Assembly: GCA_050692055.1 (NCBI GenBank)
Contig: JBOGTC010000031.1
Coordinates: 1 to 27,554, forward strand
Direction: 5' to 3'
From: JBOGTC01 sp050692055
GTDB taxonomy: Bacteria; Chloroflexota; Limnocylindria; QHBO01
DNA: 27,554 bases
Under the pieces are notes generated by a model. It did no database searches and was not told where the DNA came from. It saw nothing but the letters and a program-made list of their open reading frames with translations. Below are positions 6,666 to 13,535 of the stretch, in pieces (the stretch's first letter is position 1; each line of letters starts with the position of its first letter). A program made the translations under genes and the position numbers.

Positions 6666-6686
6666 CTGAACTTCTAACGCCCGATC
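6654..6686 (+). terminator. Inverted repeat spanning the KGG gene stop
   Basis: GATCGGGC (6654-6661) pairs with GCCCGATC (6679-6686) around a 17-base loop that holds the TAA stop. A second hairpin, CCTCAG/CTGAGG, follows at 6688-6701. No T-run is present. Confidence 0.4.
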
Positions 6687-6839
6687 GCCTCAGCCCTGAG
6701 GGCCGCGCTCCAGGATTTCGCGTCGCCTCCGCGTCCGACGTCGCTCGCTCACGGTGGCTGGATCGACGCTCATGCTGCCGAGTCGCATGTCGAGCTGACT
6801 ATCACAGCTTGGCCCAGCACCACGAGACACCGCTGGACC

Positions 6840-6845
6840 TAGACT
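6840..6845 (+). promoter_or_regulatory. -10 box TAGACT, leaderless start of DNA ligase
   Basis: TAGACT ends 7 bases before the ATG at 6853; no ribosome site. Bases 6702-6839 upstream hold nothing else that I recognise. Confidence 0.45.
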
Positions 6846-6852
6846 CGCGTGC

Positions 6853-8577
6853 ATGTCCGCTCCCTTTGCCGACTTCGCAGCGACGGCCGATGCGGTTGGC
6901 GCCACGCGCAGCAAGCTCCGCAAGCGCGACCTGCTGGCCGGCTACCTGCGCACGCTCGAGCGGGGCGACTTGACCGCCGCAGTGACGTTCTTCGCAGGCC
7001 GGCCCCTGTCGAATGCCGAGGAGCGGCTCGGTCTGGGCTGGGTGCAGCAGAGCGCGGCGCTCGCCGCGGCCAGCGGTGCCGACGAGACGGCGTTGCGCGC
7101 GGCGTACCTGCGTCACTCCGACCTGGGCGACGTCGCGGCCGAGCTCCTTCGCGAGCGAGCGCCCGTTGGGAGAGGCATCAGCGTCGCAGACGTGGCGGCA
7201 GGCTTCCGCGCCATGAGCGCGGCCTCGACCGCCGAGGAGCGGGTGCGCCTCATGGCCGACCTGTTCCGCTTCGCGACGGCATCCGAGGCTCGTTACGTCG
7301 CGCGGATCGCGGCGCGCGAGACCCGAATTGGGCTGCGTGAGGGGCTGTTGGAGGAGGCGATCGCTGCTGCCTTCGACCGGCCGCTGGCGAAGGTGCGGCG
7401 GGCGCACATGCTCCTCGGCGAACCCGCCGAGGCCGCGCTGCTGGCGCGCGAGGACCGGCTCGACGAGGCCAGCCTGCACATCGGCCGGCCGATCCGGTTC
7501 ATGCTGGCCACGCCCGTCGCGGATGCGGCCGAGGTCATGCGCCGCGTCGGCGAGGAGGCCTGGATCGAGGACAAGTACGACGGGATCCGGGCGCAGCTCC
7601 ATCGGCTGGAGGATGGCAGCGTGCGACTATTCAGCCGGGACCTCAACGAGATCGGCAGGGCCTTCCCGGAGATCGTGACCGCCGCGGAGAGCCTGCCGGG
7701 CCCGTTGCTCATCGACGGCGAGCTCGTGCCGTGGCGGGAGGGCTCGGTCCTTGACTTCGCGGCGCTGCAGACCAGGCTCGGGCGCGTCAACCCGAGCGCG
7801 AAGCTGCTGGAGGACGTGCCGGTGGCGCTCGTCGCATTCGATCTGCTGCACCATGCCGGCCACGACCTGCTCGAGGCTCCGCTGCGCGAGCGGCGCGCGC
7901 GGCTCGAGGCCCTGGCGCTGCCGGAGCGGACCGGGGAGCGGATGCTCTACGCGCACCTGGCCACGGCACGCAGCTCGGAGGCCATCGACGCGCACTTCGA
8001 CGACGCCCGCGACCGCCGCAACGAGGGGCTCATGGTCAAGGACCCTGACTCGACCTACCAGCCCGGACGGCGCGGCCTTGGGTGGCTGAAGCTGAAGAAG
8101 GCGCTCGCCACGCTTGACTGCGTGGTGGTCGGCGTCGAATGGGGCCATGGCAAGCGACGCGGCGTGCTGTCCGACTACACGTTCGCCGTTCGCGAGACCG
8201 ATGCGCCCGATGCCCGCCTGCTCACCATCGGCAAGGCCTACACCGGCCTGACCGACCTCGAGATCGCCAAGATGACCGAGCATTTCAAGTCCATCACGCT
8301 CCGCGACTTCGGGCGGTACCGCACCGTGGTCCCGGAGGTCGTCGTGGAGATCGCGTTCGATCGGATCCAGCGCTCCGCCCGGCACCGGAGCGGCTTCGCG
8401 CTGCGCTTCCCGCGCATCGTGCGGATGCGCGACGACAAGGCGCCCGCCGAGATCGATACTCTCGCCGCGGCCGAGCAGCTGTTCGAGGCGCAGGCCTCCG
8501 GCCGGATCCTGCTCGCCACCGGCGCGCGGGGCGAAACCGAGCACATCGCCGCCGTGGGCGAGGCCGGCGAGGGCTAG
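6853..8577 (+). CDS. lig: ATP-dependent DNA ligase, archaeal/LigB type
   Basis: Seals DNA nicks by lysine-AMP chemistry. 574 residues in the three-part layout of archaeal/eukaryal-type ligases: helical DNA-binding domain (1-205), adenylation domain (about 215-420) and OB fold (about 425-545). The catalytic lysine is K241 in EDKYDGIR. Other motifs are FSRDLNEIGRAFPEI, LIDGELVPW, FDLLHH, EGLMVKD (391-397) and WLKLKK (411-416). All are intact. It is a stand-alone enzyme, not the LigD fusion with polymerase and nuclease domains. Ku lies about 4 kb downstream beside a catalytically dead ligase domain, so this intact enzyme may do the joining in end repair (inference). The start is leaderless. A hairpin region follows the stop. 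Confidence 0.95.
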   Translation: MSAPFADFAATADAVGATRSKLRKRDLLAGYLRTLERGDLTAAVTFFAGRPLSNAEERLGLGWVQQSAALAAASGADETALRAAYLRHSDLGDVAAELLRERAPVGRGISVADVAAGFRAMSAASTAEERVRLMADLFRFATASEARYVARIAARETRIGLREGLLEEAIAAAFDRPLAKVRRAHMLLGEPAEAALLAREDRLDEASLHIGRPIRFMLATPVADAAEVMRRVGEEAWIEDKYDGIRAQLHRLEDGSVRLFSRDLNEIGRAFPEIVTAAESLPGPLLIDGELVPWREGSVLDFAALQTRLGRVNPSAKLLEDVPVALVAFDLLHHAGHDLLEAPLRERRARLEALALPERTGERMLYAHLATARSSEAIDAHFDDARDRRNEGLMVKDPDSTYQPGRRGLGWLKLKKALATLDCVVVGVEWGHGKRRGVLSDYTFAVRETDAPDARLLTIGKAYTGLTDLEIAKMTEHFKSITLRDFGRYRTVVPEVVVEIAFDRIQRSARHRSGFALRFPRIVRMRDDKAPAEIDTLAAAEQLFEAQASGRILLATGARGETEHIAAVGEAGEG

Positions 8578-8620
8578 CCAGCGCACCAGCGGCGCGAACC
8601 TGCCCGGGCAGCCTCAGCCG

Positions 8621-8648
8621 GCGAGTGTCCAGACACCTGCACACTCGC
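8621..8648 (+). terminator. Hairpin after DNA ligase
   Basis: GCGAGTGT (8621-8628) pairs perfectly with ACACTCGC (8641-8648). A mutually exclusive inner hairpin GTGT/ACAC lies within the same bases. No T-run. It lies 44 bases after the ligase stop. Confidence 0.35.
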
Positions 8649-8707
8649 GCATCCTGGCATGCAGGGCATTACTGCTCGCTTACGCGCCGCTTACTGACCT
8701 CGGCTGC

Positions 8708-8713
8708 TAGCAT
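8708..8713 (+). promoter_or_regulatory. Extended -10 box TGCTAGCAT, leaderless start of methyltransferase
   Basis: TAGCAT with TGC before it, ending 9 bases before the ATG at 8723. The same nine bases occur upstream of trxA. Confidence 0.5.
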
Positions 8714-8722
8714 CGCCCGGCC

Positions 8723-9499
8723 ATGACGACCGATCTGCCCGAGCACGTACGGCGCAACCGCGAGTACTGGGACACGATCAACGCCCCGGTCTACGCGGAG
8801 CCGGGACGGCGCGCCTGGGCCCGCGAGGAGATCACCTGGGGCGTCTTCGGCGTGCCCGAGACGGATGTGGGAGCGCTGCCGCCGGACCTGAACGGCAAGG
8901 ACGTGATCGAGCTAGGCTGCGGCACCGCCTATGTCTCGGCGTGGCTTGCCCGCCGCGGCGCGCGGGTGACCGGCGTCGACAACTCCGAGGAGCAGCTGAA
9001 GACGGCGCGCGCTATGCAGGCCGAGCACGATCTGGCGTTTCCGCTCATCCACGGCAACGCCGAGGCCGTGCCGCTGGCGGACGCGAGCTTCGACCTGGCC
9101 ATCAGCGAGTACGGCGCCTCCATCTGGGCCGATCCGTACCGATGGATCCCGGAGGCGGCACGACTCCTCCGCCCGGGCGGCGAGCTCATCTTTCTGGTCA
9201 ACGGCACATTGTGGGTGCTCTGCGTTCCGGACACCGACAACGAAGGTCCCGCGGCCGATCGGCTCCTGCGGCCCTACTTCGGGATGCATCGCTTCGAGTG
9301 GCCGGATGAGCCGGGCGTCGAGTTCCATCTCGGCTACGGCGATTGGATCCGCCTGCTGCGGGCCAACGGCTTCGAGGTGACGGACCTGATCGAGATCCAG
9401 GCGCCGCAAGGCGCCCGGACCCGCTATCACCTGGTCGACCCTGAGTGGTCGCGCCGCTGGCCGGCCGAGCAGATCTGGAAGGCGCGGAAGGCCGGCTGA
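8723..9499 (+). CDS. SAM-dependent class I methyltransferase
   Basis: 258 residues. The SAM-binding motif I is clear, VIELGCGTAYVSAWLARRG, followed by VTGVDNSEEQL (motif II acidic residue) and a motif IV region ASFDLAISEYGASIW. A post-motif RLLRPGGELIFL completes the Methyltransf_11/25 fold. The C-terminal part, with GYGDWIRLLRANGFEVTDLIEI, is typical of small-molecule methyltransferases and probably forms the substrate lid. The substrate cannot be told. The gene is leaderless and stands alone, ending 13 bases from the convergent HhH gene. Family sure; specificity unknown. Confidence 0.92.
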   Translation: MTTDLPEHVRRNREYWDTINAPVYAEPGRRAWAREEITWGVFGVPETDVGALPPDLNGKDVIELGCGTAYVSAWLARRGARVTGVDNSEEQLKTARAMQAEHDLAFPLIHGNAEAVPLADASFDLAISEYGASIWADPYRWIPEAARLLRPGGELIFLVNGTLWVLCVPDTDNEGPAADRLLRPYFGMHRFEWPDEPGVEFHLGYGDWIRLLRANGFEVTDLIEIQAPQGARTRYHLVDPEWSRRWPAEQIWKARKAG

Positions 9500-9512
9500 C
9501 CGCGCGTCGCAA

Positions 9513-10088
9513 TCAGTCCTTCGTGGCAGCCCGCAGCTCCGCCTTGTGGGCCCGCTTCTGCGCCTGGTAGCGCGCGAGCCCTTCGGGCGAGTCGACGTCA
9601 CCGAGCGTGGGATGAAGTGGCATCACCCGAGCCAGGTCGGGGATCTCCATGCCGAGGCGCTTGCCGAGGATGGCGATCAGGGAATCGGCCTTCATCGGTC
9701 CAATCGCGGGCAGCGCCAGCAGCCGCGCCCTGAGGTCCGGGCCGTCGGCGGCGTCGGTCCAGATTCGCGCAGCGTCGCCGCCGTGGTCTCGGGCCACCGC
9801 CGCTGCCAGCTCCTGGACGCGCTTCGCCATGGCGCCGGGGAACCGATGCAACGCCGGCCGTCGGCGGAACGCCTCGTCGAGCTCGGCCGCGTCCATGGCG
9901 GCGATGCGCCCCGGCTCAAGGTGGCCGATCCGCCGCTTCAGCTCGAGCGGTCCTCCGAACGCCTTCTGCACCGGCACCTGCTGGTCGAGCGCAAAGCCGA
10001 TGAGCAGCGCCATCGGCTCGGCGACGAGGAGGCGGTCGGCCTCGGGATCACCGGTGAAGTGAAGCCGATCGTCGGCGGCAGTGGCCAT
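9513..10088 (-). CDS. HhH-GPD-type base-excision DNA repair protein
   Basis: 191 residues. The start DRLHFTGDPEADRLL and LIGFALDQQVPVQKAFGGP, then RFPGAMAKRVQELAAAV and the helix-hairpin-helix LPAIGPMKADSLIAILGK, match the short actinobacterial-type HhH-GPD DNA glycosylase-like family. These lack the iron-sulfur cluster of EndoIII. They are presumed to remove damaged bases, but the substrate is poorly defined. The ATG at 10088 is chosen because the homologous region begins there and a TACCAT box lies 6 bases upstream (leaderless). Reading back to 10238 would run into the divergent gene at 10177. It adds a third DNA repair gene to the window, with ligase and Ku. Confidence 0.88.
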   Translation of the reverse strand: MATAADDRLHFTGDPEADRLLVAEPMALLIGFALDQQVPVQKAFGGPLELKRRIGHLEPGRIAAMDAAELDEAFRRRPALHRFPGAMAKRVQELAAAVARDHGGDAARIWTDAADGPDLRARLLALPAIGPMKADSLIAILGKRLGMEIPDLARVMPLHPTLGDVDSPEGLARYQAQKRAHKAELRAATKD

Positions 10089-10094
10089 GACCGC

Positions 10095-10100
10095 ATGGTA
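10095..10100 (-). promoter_or_regulatory. -10 box TACCAT, leaderless start of HhH gene
   Basis: Minus-strand TACCAT, 6 bases before the ATG at 10088. No Shine-Dalgarno sequence. Confidence 0.4.
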
Positions 10101-10162
10101 CCGCGGTGCGCGGCCGCACAACAGGATGCCCGGCGATGCTTGCCGACCACGCAGGCGCTGCC

Positions 10163-10168
10163 TAGGAT
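10163..10168 (+). promoter_or_regulatory. -10 box TAGGAT, leaderless start
   Basis: TAGGAT ends 8 bases before the ATG at 10177, without a ribosome site. Confidence 0.45.
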
Positions 10169-10176
10169 GCGGGTTC

Positions 10177-10785
10177 ATGGCTGCCTTCGGCGTCGATGAC
10201 CTGGCCGCCGCCAAGTCCGTTGCGGTGGACGTGTACACGTCTGCCTACCGTGTCTCGGGCCAGGTGCGGACGCGATTCGCGCGCGTTGCCGAGATCCTCA
10301 ACCAGCTGACGTCCACGCATCTGCCGATCGAGAACGCGACGATCAGCGAGTACGGGCACGCGGCAGCCGCCGCCGCCGCGCCCCAGTCGCTGGTGGCCCT
10401 GAACGAGATCCTCCTGATGGTCGCGACCGGAATCCAGGGTGATCCGCGCCCTGACATGAAGGTCCCGAAGCGTGGGGTCCGAGCGCAGCTTGCCCTTCCA
10501 CCGTTCATGCTGAGCGGGACCGTCCACGTGCCCCAGGGCAGCCGGCCGGCCGACGGCCTGCTCAACCTGGTGGACCAGTTCGTGGCGATGACGGACGTGA
10601 CGATCGCCTCGGGTGCCTATCCGGAGCTCGAGCGCGCCGTCGCCGCTGTGGCGCTGCGCCGGGACCGCGTCCACGTGCTGATGGTCTCCGACGACGAGCG
10701 GCCGGACGAGCTGCTGGCGGACGTGCTCGACGAGCGGACGGCCGAAGGCTGGCTTCGGGCAGCCGGCGAGGAGTCAGGGCGCTAG
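10177..10785 (+). CDS. Unknown protein with internal duplication
   Basis: 202 residues, family not recognised with confidence (it may belong to a DUF6812-like group). It appears to be two copies of one small beta-rich domain. The first copy (about 16-90) has YRVSGQVRTRFARVAEILN, then IENATIS and NEILLMVA; the second (about 105-180) has FMLSGTVHVPQGSRPADGLLN, then MTDVTIA and VHVLMVS. There is no signal peptide or membrane helix. An Ala/Pro-rich linker and a basic segment (KVPKRGVRAQ) join the halves. The start at 10177 fits the leaderless promoter; an in-frame start further upstream gives Arg-rich non-conserved sequence. It is convergent with the membrane protein gene, whose stop is 1 base away. 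Confidence 0.82.
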   Translation: MAAFGVDDLAAAKSVAVDVYTSAYRVSGQVRTRFARVAEILNQLTSTHLPIENATISEYGHAAAAAAAPQSLVALNEILLMVATGIQGDPRPDMKVPKRGVRAQLALPPFMLSGTVHVPQGSRPADGLLNLVDQFVAMTDVTIASGAYPELERAVAAVALRRDRVHVLMVSDDERPDELLADVLDERTAEGWLRAAGEESGR

Positions 10786-10786
10786 C

Positions 10787-11551
10787 CTATCCCTGTCGCT
10801 CCCGGCTCATCACGGGGGAGGCGGTGGTGGCTCGCGCCGCCTCAGCCTCAGCGGCGTCGATGACGCGCTCCACGAACCGCGCAACGGCGACGGCATCGAG
10901 CCGCTGGAGCCGACCGATGCGGTTCGCCCACCACGGAACGTTGTCTGCGGTCACGATCTCGTCGCTCGGCTCCTCGAGCACGAGGCGGCTCCTGCCCCCC
11001 GGGAACACGATGGCGCCGCGCAGCGGCACGTTGACGAGCCCCGCGTCGGCAGACCAGCGCGTGACGCCGTCGACCAGCCTCGTCAGCTCGAAGCTGGGGT
11101 TCGTCCGGCACGCGATCCAGCCTCGGCGGCCCGCGTCGAACTCCCACCCGCGGCCGCGGACGCGGTAGCGGCCTTCCCATTCCCTGACCGTGAGCACGCG
11201 GACGCCCGGAGGCCCGACGAGGAGGCCGCTGAGGCCTGCCGCGCGGATCGGTAGCCGCGGTGCCAGCAGCAGGGTGTAGTCCTCGTTGAACGCCTCGCCG
11301 AGGAGCGCCTCGAGCGCGGCGGCTCGCCCCCGCACAGGATCCGGGCGCAGGGCGCGCACCAGCCAGGCAGCGCCGATTCCCAGCCCGAGCGCGGCGGCGA
11401 TCGCCATCAGCGCGCTGGCAGCCATCGATGGCATGCTCACCAGCACCGCCAGCATGGCGCCGAGCACGCCCACGCTGAGCATGGTGAACGCGAGCAGCAG
11501 GCCGCGTCGGCGCTCGTGCGCGGCCAGGGCCGCGGGGCGAATCACGCGCAT
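10787..11551 (-). CDS. Two-helix membrane protein with degenerate NERD-like domain
   Basis: 254 residues. Two membrane helices (about 18-40 and 44-67) follow a basic N-terminus, so the rest is cytoplasmic. The soluble part resembles a NERD (nuclease-related) domain: GLSGLLVGPPGVRVLTVREWEG matches the pattern Dhllvgp-Gv-viEvKnw-G, and VPLRGAIVFPGGRSRL fits the later strand. The positions of the usual acidic and lysine residues are S, T and R, so nuclease activity is unlikely. The C-terminus has a helical Ala/Glu tail. It is divergent from the OsmC gene with only 32 bases between starts. The membrane layout is sure; the domain match is by eye. Confidence 0.78.
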   Translation of the reverse strand: MRVIRPAALAAHERRRGLLLAFTMLSVGVLGAMLAVLVSMPSMAASALMAIAAALGLGIGAAWLVRALRPDPVRGRAAALEALLGEAFNEDYTLLLAPRLPIRAAGLSGLLVGPPGVRVLTVREWEGRYRVRGRGWEFDAGRRGWIACRTNPSFELTRLVDGVTRWSADAGLVNVPLRGAIVFPGGRSRLVLEEPSDEIVTADNVPWWANRIGRLQRLDAVAVARFVERVIDAAEAEAARATTASPVMSRERQG

Positions 11552-11571
11552 CGGTCGATCCGGCGATGGGC

Positions 11572-11577
11572 TAGCCT
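11572..11577 (+). promoter_or_regulatory. -10 box TAGCCT, leaderless start of OsmC gene
   Basis: TAGCCT ends 6 bases before the ATG at 11584. It lies in the palindrome GGCTAGCC, so the minus strand also carries TAGCCC facing the divergent membrane protein gene. Confidence 0.45.
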
Positions 11578-11583
11578 GCCGCC

Positions 11584-12057
11584 ATGACGATACGCGTGCG
11601 AGCCGTGGTCGATCCCGAACGCAACCGGGTCGAGGCGGCCACGGAGAAGAGCCGACCGATCGTCATGGATGGCGATACACCCGACGGTGAGGGAGTCGCC
11701 ACCGGCCCCAGGGCCACGCTGCTGGCGGCCCTGGCGGGATGCACCGGCATGGACGTCGCCAGCATTCTGCTCAAGAAGCGGCAACAGCCGCCGGACAGCT
11801 ACGAGATCCTGGTGCACGGCGAATCGGCGACGGAGCACCCCAAGGTCTTCACGGCCATCCAGGTCGAGCATGTCGTTCGCGGCTCGATCGAGCCGCAGGC
11901 GCTGCACCGGTCGATCGAGCTCTCCGCGACGCGCTACTGTCCGGTCAGCGCCATGCTGTCGGCGAGCGTGCGCATCGAGCATCGGTACCGGCTCGTGCGG
12001 GAGGGAGAGCCGGAACTCTCGGCGCTCGTGGCCGTGACCGGTCCGCGCGCGGGCTGA
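11584..12057 (+). CDS. OsmC/Ohr-family protein
   Basis: 157-residue cytoplasmic protein of the OsmC family, which reduces organic hydroperoxides with a pair of cysteines. Both are visible: Cys in LAALAGCTGMDVASIL and Cys in SATRYCPVSAMLSA. The N-terminus DPERNRVEAATEKSRPIVMDG and DTPDGEGVATGPRATLLAAL is typical of the YhfA-like OsmC subgroup rather than true Ohr. It starts without a leader. Its neighbour on the other strand is a receiver-domain protein, 23 bases away and convergent. Family sure; substrate not known. Confidence 0.92.
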   Translation: MTIRVRAVVDPERNRVEAATEKSRPIVMDGDTPDGEGVATGPRATLLAALAGCTGMDVASILLKKRQQPPDSYEILVHGESATEHPKVFTAIQVEHVVRGSIEPQALHRSIELSATRYCPVSAMLSASVRIEHRYRLVREGEPELSALVAVTGPRAG

Positions 12058-12080
12058 TCGGGTCGCAGCCGCCTCGCCGG

Positions 12081-12473
12081 TCACGAGGCCGGACGCAGCT
12101 CCTGCGCGTCGCCCAGCGCCTCGCTCACGGCGACCCTGAAGCGCTCGATGTCGAAGGGCTTGGCGACAACGGGACCAAGGGGCTCCAGCTCGGAGAGCCG
12201 ATCGCGGCTCGCGGCGCTGACGATGACGACGGGGATTCCCGGCCACGCGGTGCGCAGCAGCTCGGTGATGTCCCCGCCATCTCCGTCAGGCAGCATCACG
12301 TCCACCACGAGCAGGTGCGGCAGGGCCACGTCCATGAGGTCGCCCAGCTCCACGATGCGGGTACAGGTCACGACGCCGAAGCCCATCTCGCGGAGGAGAT
12401 CGGCCTCGAGGGCGGCGATGTCGGGGTCGTCCTCCAGGACGTAGGCGCGGAGCGTGTCGGTCAGGTCGTTCAT
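12081..12473 (-). CDS. Receiver-only response regulator
   Basis: 130 residues, a single CheY-like receiver domain with no output domain. The acidic pocket is E14-D15-D16, the phospho-acceptor is D58 in VVDVMLPDGDG, the switch residue is S86 or S89 in VIVSAAS, and the lysine is K105 in AKPFD. All needed residues are present. No histidine kinase is in the window. It may pass phosphate in a relay or bind a partner. It is divergent from ku across 178 bases. No clear ribosome site is seen; GACACT ends 7 bases before the ATG and may be a weak leaderless promoter. Confidence 0.93.
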   Translation of the reverse strand: MNDLTDTLRAYVLEDDPDIAALEADLLREMGFGVVTCTRIVELGDLMDVALPHLLVVDVMLPDGDGGDITELLRTAWPGIPVVIVSAASRDRLSELEPLGPVVAKPFDIERFRVAVSEALGDAQELRPAS

Positions 12474-12544
12474 CGCCGCCAGTGTCGCCGGTCCCGCCCC
12501 GCGGCGGCAATGGCCGCATCGGTCTATGCGCAGGTACCCGGGTG

Positions 12545-12557
12545 GGACCTTTGGTCC
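12545..12557. promoter_or_regulatory. Palindrome upstream of ku
   Basis: GGACC-TTT-GGTCC, a perfect 5-bp inverted repeat, centred about 35 bases upstream of the TATAGT box. Its place suits an operator. It loosely resembles a DosR-type box (GGGACYWWRGTCCC) but has one extra central base. Confidence 0.35.
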
Positions 12558-12582
12558 TGGGGTTCAGTTTGCACCGGAGTTG

Positions 12583-12588
12583 TATAGT
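12583..12588 (+). promoter_or_regulatory. -10 box TATAGT for ku
   Basis: TATAGT, 63 bases before the ku ATG. It would give a leader of about 55 bases carrying GGAG 12 bases before the start. No convincing -35 hexamer. Confidence 0.45.
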
Positions 12589-12651
12589 CACCGCCCGCGC
12601 TGATCCTGCAGGAACGACGGGCGAAGCGCCGCTACGGAGCACGACACGCAC

Positions 12652-13527
12652 ATGGCGCGATCGATGTGGCGGGGGGCCATCCAGTTCGGGCTGGTCACCA
12701 TCCCGGTCAAGCTGTACCTGGCGACCGAGCAGTCGGGCATCGGCTTCAACATGCTCCACGCCAGTTGCCTGAACCGGATCCAGATGAAGATCTACTGCCC
12801 CTATCACGACGAGGTGGTGCCGCGATCGGAGACGGTCCGCGGCTACGAGTGGTCGAAGGGCAAGTACGTCGTCGTCAGCGAGGAGGACATGGACGCCGTC
12901 CCGCTCAAGACGATGCGCGCCATCGAGATCGAGATGTTCGTGGACGCGCGCCGGGACGCGCACGGCACGCAGTTCGTGAAGCAGGCGTACTACCTCGAGC
13001 CGGAGGCGATCGGCACGAAGGCGTTCTACCTGCTCAAGGGCGTCCTGGCCGAGCAGGGCAAGAGCGCCATCTGCAAGATCGTGCTCAAGGATCGTGAGCA
13101 GCTGGCGGCGCTGAATCCGTACTCGTCGACCATGCTGCTGACCACGCTCCACTGGCCCGATGAGGTGCGCGCCCTCGACGAGCTCAACCTCCCCGAGGAC
13201 CAGGTGGACGTGAAGCCCGCCGAGAAGAAGATGGCCGAGCAGCTGGTCGCATCCATGACCGGCGACTTCAGCGCCGATGCCTATCGGGACGACTACCGCC
13301 AGGCGCTCATGGCGGTCATCGAGCGCAAGGTGGCCGGAGAGGCGCCAGAGCCCGCGAAGCGAGCCGAGCCGACGAACATCACCGATCTCATGGCCGCCCT
13401 GGAGGCGTCGGTCTCGGCAGCCAGGCAGGATCGGCGGGCCGCCAAGGCCGGCAAGGCCGAGGATGCGACCGACAAGGCGGAAGTCGAGGCCGCCGCTCCG
13501 AAGCAGCGACGGCGCAAGACCGCCTGA
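12652..13527 (+). CDS. ku: Ku protein of bacterial non-homologous end joining
   Basis: DNA-end-binding homodimer that recruits ligase for double-strand break repair. 291 residues. The core begins MARSMWRGAIQFGLVTIPVKLY, with FNMLHASCLNRIQMKIYCP, EWSKGKYVVVSEEDMDAV, FVDARRDAHGTQFVKQAYYLEP, LLKGVLAEQGKSAICKIVLKDREQLAALNP and MLLTTLHWPDEVR (each a usual Ku segment). A Lys/Ala-rich, basic C-terminal tail (about 250-291) is like that of other bacterial Ku proteins and probably binds DNA. An unusual neighbour starts 8 bases after the stop: a LigD-like ligase domain with no catalytic residues. An intact ATP-dependent ligase lies about 4 kb upstream. Confidence 0.96.
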   Translation: MARSMWRGAIQFGLVTIPVKLYLATEQSGIGFNMLHASCLNRIQMKIYCPYHDEVVPRSETVRGYEWSKGKYVVVSEEDMDAVPLKTMRAIEIEMFVDARRDAHGTQFVKQAYYLEPEAIGTKAFYLLKGVLAEQGKSAICKIVLKDREQLAALNPYSSTMLLTTLHWPDEVRALDELNLPEDQVDVKPAEKKMAEQLVASMTGDFSADAYRDDYRQALMAVIERKVAGEAPEPAKRAEPTNITDLMAALEASVSAARQDRRAAKAGKAEDATDKAEVEAAAPKQRRRKTA

Positions 13528-13535
13528 CGAGGCGC

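Noticed and set aside
12545..12557. True DosR box
   Set aside because: One extra central base and poor flanks; no DosR-type regulator in the window. Kept only as a generic palindrome.
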